DNA of 64,000 nt from Paralcaligenes ureilyticus. Its GTDB lineage: Bacteria; Pseudomonadota; Gammaproteobacteria; Burkholderiales; Burkholderiaceae_B. The stretch is taken from NCBI RefSeq assembly GCF_004346225.1, contig NZ_SMAJ01000002.1:248001-312000 (forward strand), given 5' to 3'. A program made the translations under genes and the position numbers. The notes below the pieces were generated by a model. The model did no database searches, was not told the origin of the DNA, and was given only the letters and a program-made list of their open reading frames with translations. Shown here piece after piece: positions 1 to 7,215 of this stretch; within the stretch, counting starts at the first letter, position 1; each line of letters begins with the position of its first letter.

Positions 1-889
1 CTTTCAGATTTTTGGCCAGGCTGTATTCCGACATGCCGAATTCTTTGGCACGACGCTGCATGGTGTCGTAAGCCACAAGCGTAGGGACCAGGAAGGCGCC
101 ACGCGCCGCCATCAGTTCGGCCGCCTCTTGATCAATCAGGTTGCCATGCTCGATGGTGCGCACTCCGCCCATAACCGCCCGCTTGACAGCTTGCGCCGAA
201 TAGGCGTGCGCCGCCACGTAGCGCCCCCAACGATCAGCCTCTTCGCATGCCGCCTCGATTTCGTCCATGCGAAATTGCAAGCTTTCGAGGGGATCGCTTT
301 GCGACGCCACGCCGCCAGAGCACATGATCTTGATGTGATCGGCGCCTTTGCGCAATTCATCGCGCACCGCCTTGATGACTTCAGGCACACCATCGGCCAC
401 GCGGGCGGTGAACGACAAGCCCGAGCAGCATGCGCATTCGAATCGGCTTTGCGTGGCGCGGCGAAAATCCCCGTGCCCTCCGGTCTGGCTGACAGGCGCG
501 CCGGCCACAAACAGCCTGGGGCCCAGCATCAGTCCCTGGGCGACCGCATCGCGAATACCATAATCAGCGCCACCTGTATCGCGCACTGACGTGAAGCCGC
601 GCATCAGCATGTTGCGCATCAGTACGCCCGACCTGGCTGTCAACATGGTCAAGGGCACCCCCTCGAGATTGGCAATATTGACTTCACTAAGAAAAACGTG
701 AATGTGGCAATCAATCAGCCCGGGCATGATGACCTTGCCATTCAAATTGATGACCTGTGCCGTTGACGACGACAATGGGCGATCCGAGACTTCGCGGATC
801 AGCCCCTCTTCCACCAGAATATCGACGTTCTCTACCAATTCCCCTTTACGCGGATCCAACAAATTGCCTGCCTTGAATAAAAACGACAT
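1..889 (-). CDS. Amidohydrolase family metal-dependent hydrolase (partial, 3' end outside window)
   Basis: The reading frame is open from an ATG at 889 to the left edge (about 296 residues), so the C-terminus is missing. The start is supported by an AAGGAAGAG ribosome site a few bases upstream. The protein has the amidohydrolase TIM-barrel signature: the HxH metal motif in PGLIDCHIHV (about residue 60), a lysine in DHIKIMCSGG that is carbamylated in this superfamily, and later histidines in AAHAYS and IEHGNLID. The pattern resembles the imidazolonepropionase-like / Xaa-Pro dipeptidase-type group (CC2672-like). Substrate cannot be told from sequence. A near-perfect inverted repeat lies upstream (951-1065). 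Confidence 0.85.
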   Translation of the reverse strand, partial: MSFLFKAGNLLDPRKGELVENVDILVEEGLIREVSDRPLSSSTAQVINLNGKVIMPGLIDCHIHVFLSEVNIANLEGVPLTMLTARSGVLMRNMLMRGFTSVRDTGGADYGIRDAVAQGLMLGPRLFVAGAPVSQTGGHGDFRRATQSRFECACCSGLSFTARVADGVPEVIKAVRDELRKGADHIKIMCSGGVASQSDPLESLQFRMDEIEAACEEADRWGRYVAAHAYSAQAVKRAVMGGVRTIEHGNLIDQEAAELMAARGAFLVPTLVAYDTMQRRAKEFGMSEYSLAKNLK

Positions 890-950
890 GACTCTTCCTT
901 TTGTAAGAATGAAGCAAAATCTTCTGATTATTGGCAATGCGCTGAGTAAA

Positions 951-970
951 GTATATTCTTAATATATTTA
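951..970 (+). promoter_or_regulatory. Left arm of a 19/20 inverted repeat, candidate operator
   Basis: GTATATTCTTAATATATTTA is repeated in inverse orientation at 1046-1065 with one mismatch. It lies about 60 bp upstream of the amidohydrolase start. The core is itself nearly palindromic, which suits a dimeric regulator. The regulator is unknown. Confidence 0.45.
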
Positions 971-1045
971 TTGTAAATGGCAAAAAGATTAAAATCGCCT
1001 CGAATCGAATGCTTGGTTGGTGTAAACCCTAGCATCGTCGAAAAT

Positions 1046-1065
1046 TAAATATATTTAGAATATAC
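1046..1065 (-). promoter_or_regulatory. Right arm of a 19/20 inverted repeat, candidate operator
   Basis: Reads GTATATTCTAAATATATTTA on the minus strand and matches the left arm at 951-970 in 19 of 20 positions. TAAATATATTTA (1046-1057) is a perfect 12-bp palindrome. The two arms sit 75 bp apart in the divergent promoter region, which would suit looping or cooperative binding (inference). Confidence 0.45.
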
Positions 1066-1295
1066 AAATTAATCTACACAACAATACTCATAAACCGCAT
1101 AAATCAAGACCCTCTTCCTGTAGCTCAGGCTGCCCGCCACAGTCGCGCTGATCGCAGAGCCCTCATGCTGGCAGGAAACTACAAAACTCATAGTGCGCCG
1201 GCCAGGTTATATTCTCTTTTGGTCGGAATGGCCTGTTCAGCGCCCGAGAAATTCCGACCCAGGTTTTTCTAATCAACTAGACCTTTAGCGCTGCA

Positions 1296-2216
1296 ATGCA
1301 CTATCTTTTACACCTGATCGACCAATACGGCCTTACCCTTGTTTTTTTCAATGTACTCATTGAACAATTGGGTACGCCGCTGCCGTCCTATCCTACGTTA
1401 GTCATCACAGGCGCATTGCTGGTGCGCAACAGCTATTCAGCGCCTCTGTTGCTGTTCGTCGCCGTGTTTGCAGCATTAATTGCCGATGTCGTGTGGTACC
1501 ACGCAGGAAAGCGCTACGGCCGCAAAGTCATGTCTGTGCTTTGCCGTATTTCACTCTCGCCCGATTCATGCGTCAGGCAGACCGAGCAGGTTTACTTGCG
1601 CTGGGGTGCTCCGTCCTTGATGGTTGCAAAGTTTATTCCTGGCTTCGCATCCATCGCCAGCGCATTGGCCGGCGCGTTGGGAACCCGGCGCCTGAAGTTT
1701 GTTTTCTTCGATAGTGTGGGCGCCGCACTTTGGGCCGGATCAGCCATTTATCTGGGCTCGCTGTTTAGCACAACCATCGACGACCTATTGAACGTTCTTG
1801 AACATCTGGGTACGTGGGGTCTGCTCTTGATAGGCGCAGCGTTGTTCGCGTTTGTTGCAAAAAAATGGTGGCAGCGCCGTCGGTTCCTGAAGTCCCTGTG
1901 CATGGCGCGTATATCCGTGGACGAACTCTACCAATTATTGCAGCAAGGCGCGGCGCCCGCCATCATTGATGTCCGCTCCGCGCTCTCACGGGATGAAAGC
2001 CGTATACCGGGCGCCGTTACGATGCAGCTAAAAGGCCCGCTTCCTCCTGACCTGGATATTACGCATGACGCTGAAGTCATTGTGTATTGCGCTTGTCCCA
2101 ATGAAGCCTCTTCCGCCCAAGTCGCCAAGCACCTTATGAAGCTGGGCTACAGCCGGGTACGGCCACTGGCGGGCGGCATCGACGCCTGGATTGCCGCTGG
2201 TTATTCAGTTGAATAA
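1296..2216 (+). CDS. DedA-family membrane protein fused to a rhodanese domain
   Basis: 306 residues in two parts. Residues 1 to about 195 are a DedA/SNARE-associated integral membrane domain with several hydrophobic helices and the conserved segment around KFIPGFASIASALAGALG. After a basic linker (KKWWQRRRF) comes a rhodanese fold (about 205-306) with the loop VYCACPNEASSAQVA; the cysteine in CACPNE is the expected sulfur-carrying residue. DedA proteins act in membrane lipid (undecaprenyl-phosphate and similar) flipping and membrane homeostasis; what the rhodanese half adds is not established. Monocistronic in appearance, with a weak ribosome site. Confidence 0.9.
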   Translation: MHYLLHLIDQYGLTLVFFNVLIEQLGTPLPSYPTLVITGALLVRNSYSAPLLLFVAVFAALIADVVWYHAGKRYGRKVMSVLCRISLSPDSCVRQTEQVYLRWGAPSLMVAKFIPGFASIASALAGALGTRRLKFVFFDSVGAALWAGSAIYLGSLFSTTIDDLLNVLEHLGTWGLLLIGAALFAFVAKKWWQRRRFLKSLCMARISVDELYQLLQQGAAPAIIDVRSALSRDESRIPGAVTMQLKGPLPPDLDITHDAEVIVYCACPNEASSAQVAKHLMKLGYSRVRPLAGGIDAWIAAGYSVE

Positions 2217-2255
2217 CGAAAACGGCATTGCTGCCTTGCGCTTTGACTTCAGGAG

Positions 2256-2903
2256 CTAACTCGCTTCGCCATAAGGTGTAAACCGCCCTGTGAGTGGATC
2301 CCGGATGAAGAGCACGCCGGTAGCGATCCCAAAGTAAGCACCGTGCAGCGTAAGGGTGCCGCCCTCGACCGCCTCGCGAACGGCGGGAAAAGTCATTAAA
2401 TTCTCGAGGCTGTATTCGATAACGCCCCACTCCAGGCTCCGTATCCAGTTTTGTCGGTCGCCGGTAGGCGGCCCGACACGCTCTGCCACTGGCTTGATTT
2501 GCGACATCCACTTGCCGATGAAATCACGCTTTGTCAGTGGGGCGGCATTGTTGGCGAAAGCGGCAACGCCGCCACAGCTTGCGTGGCCCAGCACCACTAT
2601 GTGTTTAACCTTGAGCGCATTCACACCAAACTCGATTGCAGCGCTTGTGCCGTGGAATGATGTTTCAACGTCAGACTCACTGGGTGGAACTATATTGGCG
2701 ATATTGCGGACAACAAAAATTTCACCCGGACGCGCGTTGAAGATTGTTTCTGGCGCCACACGCGAATCACCGCAGCCAATGACCATGACCTCAGGGTGCT
2801 GCCCATTTTCAGCCAGATCCTGGTAACGTTCCCGTTCTTGAGAGAGACGGCCATTAAGAAACGACGCATAGCCGTCAGTAAGTCTTTCTGGAAACACTTG
2901 CAC
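2256..2903 (-). CDS. Beta-class carbonic anhydrase
   Basis: 215 residues, normal family length. Catalyses reversible CO2 hydration in the cytoplasm. The zinc ligands of the beta class are visible: Cys44 with Asp46 and Arg48 in the CGDSR motif, then His107 and Cys110 in LGHASCGG. The gene converges with the DedA-rhodanese gene (39-bp gap) and is followed upstream by a REP hairpin at 3009. Identification is secure; the physiological role (bicarbonate supply or pH) is not shown by context. Confidence 0.95.
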   Translation of the reverse strand: MQVFPERLTDGYASFLNGRLSQERERYQDLAENGQHPEVMVIGCGDSRVAPETIFNARPGEIFVVRNIANIVPPSESDVETSFHGTSAAIEFGVNALKVKHIVVLGHASCGGVAAFANNAAPLTKRDFIGKWMSQIKPVAERVGPPTGDRQNWIRSLEWGVIEYSLENLMTFPAVREAVEGGTLTLHGAYFGIATGVLFIRDPLTGRFTPYGEAS

Positions 2904-3008
2904 CCCTTTTGTTATTCGACACCCGGATTTTACTCCTGCGGGACAGGATGATTAATGTGCTCCTGCCTATCTTCGGAATTCGCTAGCGCTGAGCCAGTAT
3001 TGAATTTT

Positions 3009-3033
3009 GGCACCCACAAGGGGTGCCGCTACA
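3009..3033 (-). repeat. REP hairpin (single, canonical)
   Basis: Canonical 25-bp unit: stem GGCACCC / GGGTGCC, loop ACAAG, tail CGCTACA, i.e. GTAG at the 5' foot on the minus strand. Lies between the carbonic anhydrase and FMN reductase genes. Confidence 0.85.
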
Positions 3034-3072
3034 CGGTAAATTGAATCGATACGCTTTGACTGGCCAGCGGCA

Positions 3073-3624
3073 TTACGATTTTACGAAGTCGACAAAGTCA
3101 TGCACGAACTGCTGCAATTGCGCCTTTATTTTCTCATCGACGAGATCGCCCGCGTCGCTGAATACGCTTGCGGCGCGGGGCACCAATAGGCGGCCACCAA
3201 ACCACGGACGCATGCCCAGGGTCCGCAGCACAGGCAACCAGGCGGCCTGAGATAAGACCGTACCAAATCCGCCCGGCGACGCGCCAATGATCGCAATAGG
3301 ACGATTGCCAAACACGCGGACAATATCGGTCGACGGTCGAGACAACCAGTCGATGGCATTTTTAAATACGCCAGGCATCGAATTATTGTATTCGGGCGTG
3401 GCCAACAGCACTCCATCGCAAGCCATGATCCGATTTTTCAAATCCTGAACCGCCGGGGGGCTACCCTCTTTTTCCTCAACGTCGCCGTCATACAGCGGAA
3501 TCCCTTTTATGGTTGCTATGTCCAGGGTCGACCCACCCGGCATAACGCCAGCCGCTGCACGCAACAACGCCGCGTTAAACGAACCGGCACGTAAACTGCC
3601 TGCAATCCCAACGATTTTTGCCAT
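3073..3624 (-). CDS. NADPH-dependent FMN reductase family protein
   Basis: 183 residues, flavodoxin-like fold. The N-terminal GIAGSLRAGSFNAALLRAA phosphate-binding loop and the TPEYNNSMPGVFKNAIDW segment are the two hallmarks of the NADPH-dependent FMN/quinone/azo reductase family (ChrR, ArsH-type relatives). Such enzymes reduce flavin, quinones or chromate with NAD(P)H; the precise acceptor here is unknown. ATG at 3624 follows an AGGAGG site. Single gene with REP hairpins on both sides. Confidence 0.9.
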   Translation of the reverse strand: MAKIVGIAGSLRAGSFNAALLRAAAGVMPGGSTLDIATIKGIPLYDGDVEEKEGSPPAVQDLKNRIMACDGVLLATPEYNNSMPGVFKNAIDWLSRPSTDIVRVFGNRPIAIIGASPGGFGTVLSQAAWLPVLRTLGMRPWFGGRLLVPRAASVFSDAGDLVDEKIKAQLQQFVHDFVDFVKS

Positions 3625-3652
3625 GATGTCCTCCTGCTACCTTTTGGGGCAT

Positions 3653-3720
3653 GGCAGCCACAAGGGCCGCCACTACCCATACACACCGCGAATCATGTAG
3701 CGGCACCCCTTGTGGGTGCC
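3653..3720. repeat. REPIN (inverted REP pair)
   Basis: Two REP units facing each other: 3653-3676 (GGCAGCC / GGCCGCC stem, one mismatch) on the minus strand and 3696-3720 (canonical) on the plus strand, 68 bp overall. Located between the FMN reductase start and the LeuE stop. Confidence 0.85.
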
Positions 3721-3745
3721 ATGTCGCCCAGCAATCGATCCCCCG

Positions 3746-4378
3746 TTAGTCGTCAAGCGCCAGCTTTACTGCAAACCCCAGGAATACCAGCCCAGTCAGG
3801 CCACTCCCGATCCGGGCCAGACGCTGACGTTTACGGAACGCAGCCGCCAGGCGTGCTCCGCCCAGTATCAACACAGACAAGTAGACGATGCTGAAGCCCT
3901 GCAGGATCAACGCCAGGATCAGGAATGGCACGGCTGGACGCGCATACGAGGGATCGACGAACTGTACGAAAAAAGACAACAGGAACAGAATCGCCTTAGG
4001 ATTGAGCAAGCTCAACAGCAAAGCTTTGCGAAAACGGCTGCCAGAGCCCACGGCAACGCGCTGAGGCGCGGGCTGCCGATGCCAGGACGCCTGGATCAAT
4101 CGCACCCCTAGATAGCAAAGATAGGCTGCCCCCATGATTTTGAGCGACGCGAACAACACGGGCAACACATGCAGCACCGACGCAGCGCCGGCGGCCGTCA
4201 GCGTCATGAGGATGGAATCCCCCAGAAAAACGCCGAAGGCAGCGTGATAGCCGACTCGCACGCCGTGGCTGGCGCTGGTGGCCAGCACAAATAATGAGTT
4301 CGGCCCGGGCAACAGGATGATGAACACCACCCCGGCAATATAGGTCCAGATATTGATGACACCAAAGTCGGTCAGCAT
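3746..4378 (-). CDS. leuE: LysE-family exporter, leucine-efflux (LeuE) type
   Basis: 210 residues, six predicted membrane helices. The N-terminus MLTDFGVINIWTYIAG and the PGPNSLFVL segment match the LeuE branch of the LysE/RhtB amino-acid exporters, which pump leucine and related amino acids out of the cell. A longer frame begins with a TTG at 4390, but the ATG at 4378 has a GGAG site 7 bases upstream and aligns with the start of E. coli LeuE, so I use it. Substrate is inferred from family similarity only. Confidence 0.85.
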   Translation of the reverse strand: MLTDFGVINIWTYIAGVVFIILLPGPNSLFVLATSASHGVRVGYHAAFGVFLGDSILMTLTAAGAASVLHVLPVLFASLKIMGAAYLCYLGVRLIQASWHRQPAPQRVAVGSGSRFRKALLLSLLNPKAILFLLSFFVQFVDPSYARPAVPFLILALILQGFSIVYLSVLILGGARLAAAFRKRQRLARIGSGLTGLVFLGFAVKLALDD

Positions 4379-4457
4379 CGAGCGCTCCAATCCGCATTGT
4401 CAGCACGAAGTCCAATCTCCCTGCACCCGTTCATCATAGCTGCTGGCGAAACGGAAT

Positions 4458-4526
4458 GGCACCCACAAGGGGTGCCGCCACATGCACAATGGGCACATTT
4501 TTGTAGCGGCAGCCCTTGTGGCTGCC
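4458..4526. repeat. REPIN (inverted REP pair)
   Basis: 4458-4482 on the minus strand (GGCACCC stem) faces 4502-4526 on the plus strand (GGCAGCC / GGCTGCC stem); 69 bp overall. The two arms carry different but each self-complementary stems. Confidence 0.85.
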
Positions 4527-4562
4527 ATCTGTGCAATAGCCTGCACCTTGTTTATCGAAAAT

Positions 4563-4634
4563 GGCAGCCACAAGGGCTGCCACTACACCCGCTACAGCCA
4601 CACTTTTTGTAGGGGCACCCCCCTTGCGGGTGCC
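4563..4634. repeat. REPIN (inverted REP pair)
   Basis: 4563-4587 on the minus strand (GGCAGCC stem) faces a slightly longer, degenerate unit at 4608-4634 on the plus strand (GGCACCC stem, loop CTTGC). With 4458-4526 it makes a four-hairpin cluster in 177 bp. Confidence 0.8.
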
Positions 4635-4729
4635 AAAACCTTGCAATCAACGCAGACAGGGCCAGTTAATTATTCACTTGGCTAGCTATTTACGCTCGAA
4701 TTCCGTTACGTGCCGATTTCATCAGGTCA

Positions 4730-5059
4730 CTATTCGAATAGCTCGGCGTGTGTGCCGGCACGCACAAACACAACCAAGCCATGTTTCCCGCTATCTTCAA
4801 GCTTATACGCAAGCAGGAAGTCGCCACCAATATGGCACTCCCGATGCCCTTGCCACCCACCGTCCAATGAGTGATCTAACCACTCAGGTCCGATTGGGCC
4901 ATCGTTGGCGATCAACAGTAGCATGACCTGTTTGAGCCGGTTCATGTCATACCGACCAGAGTGGGACAATCGCTCCCAGTCTTTGAGGAACGGTTTTGCA
5001 TAGTCCGCCGCCCGCGGTAACGAGGCACGCTTACTTGCCGCTGTTCTTTTCGAGGTCAT
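4730..5059 (-). CDS. yafQ: YafQ/RelE-type mRNA-interferase toxin
   Basis: About 109 residues from ATG 5059. The core (DMNRLKQVMLLLIANDGP, then DHSLDGGWQGHRECHIGGDFLLAYK and the end VFVRAGTHAELF) follows the YafQ pattern, a ribosome-dependent mRNA cleaving toxin; the histidines near HRECH and the terminal GTHAELF are typical. The start overlaps the 3' end of the antitoxin gene by 29 bp, implying translational coupling. No good ribosome site is visible, so the exact start is uncertain. Confidence 0.85.
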   Translation of the reverse strand: MTSKRTAASKRASLPRAADYAKPFLKDWERLSHSGRYDMNRLKQVMLLLIANDGPIGPEWLDHSLDGGWQGHRECHIGGDFLLAYKLEDSGKHGLVVFVRAGTHAELFE

Positions 5060-5309
5060 CGAACAATTTAGCAGCGGTATCAAAGCGCGCGCGATGCATG
5101 CGTGCAATCTCGTCGGCCTCGGTCATCGCTGCACGAGTTTCAGCGTTTGGCGCCTTGAGCATGAACGGCATTTGTTTATCGGCAACCACGCGCATTAAAA
5201 ACACGCGTACGGCATCAGAGACGGACAGCCCCATTGAAGCCAATGTTTCGGTTGCCTGAGCCTTGATTTGTTCGTCCACGCGAACGTGAACCATCGTGGT
5301 GGTAGTCAT
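5031..5309 (-). CDS. dinJ: RelB/DinJ-family antitoxin
   Basis: 92 residues. The N-terminus MVHVRVDEQIKAQATETLAS followed by MGLSVSDAVRVFLMRVV is the ribbon-helix-helix DNA-binding domain of the DinJ family; the C-terminal part should wrap the toxin. ATG 5309 follows a strong GGAGG site, so it is preferred over the in-frame upstream start at 5354. First gene of a two-gene operon with the toxin, with a palindrome at 5328-5340 placed for autoregulation. Confidence 0.9.
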   Translation of the reverse strand: MTTTTMVHVRVDEQIKAQATETLASMGLSVSDAVRVFLMRVVADKQMPFMLKAPNAETRAAMTEADEIARMHRARFDTAAKLFDDLEKNSGK

Positions 5310-5327
5310 AGGAACCTCCTTTTTTAG

Positions 5328-5340
5328 GATACATTGTATC
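5328..5340. promoter_or_regulatory. Palindromic operator candidate of the dinJ-yafQ operon
   Basis: GATACATTGTATC, a perfect 6+6 inverted repeat around one base, 18 bp upstream of the antitoxin ATG. Ribbon-helix-helix antitoxins normally bind such a site to repress their own operon (family knowledge; binding here is inferred). Confidence 0.55.
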
Positions 5341-5388
5341 TCAATAGATCTCAATAATCAAACGATTTGGTAGATTATGAGGCTGCAT

Positions 5389-5500
5389 GGCAGCCACAAG
5401 GGGTGCCGCTAGATGTGCAACGAGCATGTTCTTCTTACAGGTCTGAAATGGTTAATAAATGGCCGTCCCCGTTTTTGTAGCAGCCCCCCTTGTGGGTGCC
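5389..5500. repeat. Degenerate inverted REP pair
   Basis: Unit 5389-5412 (minus strand) is a hybrid with a GGCAGCC left arm and GGGTGCC right arm, so its stem has a mismatch. Unit 5476-5500 is on the plus strand. Spacing (112 bp overall) is longer than in the other pairs. Confidence 0.7.
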
Positions 5501-5665
5501 AAAAAAGGTAGCGCCCATAAAAACTGCATACAACAAATTATTGCGGAATCATTCAGCGGAATCCTGGTCGCCAATCTGGACTAACATTGCACGAAAGGTA
5601 TATAAAGCGAACTACGCCGCGCCGCCCAGCGGCCCTTTTGCATCATCGCAGTACGGGAACCCTAC

Positions 5666-7213
5666 ATGCTTACCGGCGAATTACGTCATCAAATCGATTC
5701 AATCTGGAACGCCTTTTGGTCTGGCGGCATCTCGAACCCACTGGAAGTCATGGAGCAAATCACGTATTTGCTGTTCCTGCGCCGGCTGGACGACCTGCAA
5801 AACCTGGAAGAAACAAAGTCGCTGCGCCTGGGCAAGCCGATAGAACGGAGCATTTTTCCAACTGGCTGCGATACCAAGGGCCGGGACTTCAACGACCTGC
5901 GCTGGTCGCATTTCAAGAATTCCGCGCCAGCGGAGATGTATACCGTCGTCGGCGAGCATGTGTTTCCATTCCTGCGCAGTATGGGCGGCGATGGTTCCAC
6001 CTACGCGCAACACATGAAGGATGCGCGCTTTACCATCCCCACTCCCGCCCTGCTCTCCAAGGTGGTTGACATGCTCGACCAGGTGCCCATGGACGACCGC
6101 GACACCAAAGGCGACCTGTACGAATACATGCTGGGAAAAATTGCCAGTGCTGGCCAAAACGGCCAGTTCCGCACCCCGCGCCACATTATCAAACTGATGG
6201 TGGAGCTGACGGCGCCAAACGCCCGTGACGTTATTTGCGATCCGGCGAGTGGCACTTGCGGTTTCCTAGTAGCGGCCGGCGAATATCTGCGCGAGAAACA
6301 TCCGGAAATTTTGCGCAATGCGCAAGCCCGAGAGCATTTCCACCGCGGCATGTTCCACGGCTACGATTTTGATAGCACCATGCTGCGTATCGGCAGCATG
6401 AATATGGCGTTGCACGGCGTCGATAACCCCGACATTCGCTATCAGGACTCGTTGGCCGAGGACCATGCCGGCGACGAAGAAAGATACTCGCTTATCCTGG
6501 CCAATCCGCCCTTTGCTGGTTCGCTGGACTACGAAAACACTGCCAAAGACCTACTGGCCATCGTCAAGACCAAAAAAACGGAGCTGCTGTTTTTAGCTCT
6601 GTTCCTGCGCCTGCTCAAGCCCGGTGGCCGAGCGGCCGTTATCGTGCCAGACGGCGTTTTGTTTGGCTCGTCCAAAGCCCACAAAGAGTTACGCCGCATA
6701 ATGGTCGAGGACCAGAAGCTGGATGCCGTCATCTCCTTACCTTCGGGCGCCTTCAAGCCCTACGCCGGGGTGTCCACGGCCATTTTGCTTTTCACTAAAA
6801 CCAATTCGGGTGGCACGGATAAAGTTTGGTTTTACGATATGAAGGCCGATGGCTGGAGCCTGGACGACAAGCGGCAACCGCTGCTGCCTGAAAATAAATT
6901 GGGCCTGCAACCCTTCAGAAATGGGCATAGCCAACTATCCGAGGCAGAGCATGCCAAGAATAACCTGCCCGATGTGCTGGCGCGTTGGGGCCTGCGGGAC
7001 ACATCGGAAATGAAGCGCAGCCGCACGGAGCAAAGTTTCTGTGTTCCCAGGAGCGATATTGCCGGCAATGGCTACGACCTCTCCATCAACCGCTATAAGG
7101 AAGTGGTGCATGAGGTAAGCGAACATCTGCCGCCGAAAGAAATTTTGGCGAAGCTGGCGGTGCTGGAGGCAGAGATTCAGGCGGGGATGAAAGAGCTTGA
7201 GGGGATACTGTAG
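5666..7213 (+). CDS. hsdM: Type I restriction-modification system, DNA methyltransferase subunit HsdM
   Basis: 515 residues. The N-terminal helical domain (MLTGELRHQIDSIWNAFWSG) is followed by the N6-adenine methyltransferase fold: SAM-binding motif DPASGTCGFL near residue 192 and catalytic NPPF near residue 279. With HsdS it forms the modification enzyme; with HsdR it forms the restriction complex. First gene of the hsdM-hsdS-hsdR operon; its TAG stop touches the hsdS start. Start matches the normal family N-terminus although no ribosome site is evident. Confidence 0.96.
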   Translation: MLTGELRHQIDSIWNAFWSGGISNPLEVMEQITYLLFLRRLDDLQNLEETKSLRLGKPIERSIFPTGCDTKGRDFNDLRWSHFKNSAPAEMYTVVGEHVFPFLRSMGGDGSTYAQHMKDARFTIPTPALLSKVVDMLDQVPMDDRDTKGDLYEYMLGKIASAGQNGQFRTPRHIIKLMVELTAPNARDVICDPASGTCGFLVAAGEYLREKHPEILRNAQAREHFHRGMFHGYDFDSTMLRIGSMNMALHGVDNPDIRYQDSLAEDHAGDEERYSLILANPPFAGSLDYENTAKDLLAIVKTKKTELLFLALFLRLLKPGGRAAVIVPDGVLFGSSKAHKELRRIMVEDQKLDAVISLPSGAFKPYAGVSTAILLFTKTNSGGTDKVWFYDMKADGWSLDDKRQPLLPENKLGLQPFRNGHSQLSEAEHAKNNLPDVLARWGLRDTSEMKRSRTEQSFCVPRSDIAGNGYDLSINRYKEVVHEVSEHLPPKEILAKLAVLEAEIQAGMKELEGIL

Positions 7214-7215
7214 TG

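Larger units (their letters stand above)
890..1295. other. 406-bp AT-rich intergenic region
   Basis: No convincing gene lies here. It separates the leftward amidohydrolase gene from the rightward DedA-rhodanese gene and so should hold both promoters. It is much more AT-rich than its surroundings between about 940 and 1110 and carries two inverted copies of a 20-bp sequence (annotated separately). Confidence 0.6.
4379..4729. other. 351-bp intergenic region filled with REP hairpins
   Basis: Between the leuE start and the toxin stop. It contains four REP units arranged as two inverted pairs (4458-4526, 4563-4634) and no convincing gene. Small frames here are only readings through the repeats. 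Confidence 0.75.
5310..5665. other. 356-bp intergenic region before hsdM
   Basis: Contains the antitoxin operator (5328-5340), an inverted REP pair (5389-5500) and 165 bp ahead of hsdM without a recognisable gene. The hsdM promoter should lie in 5501-5665; no clear -35/-10 pair or Shine-Dalgarno sequence could be assigned. Confidence 0.6.
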
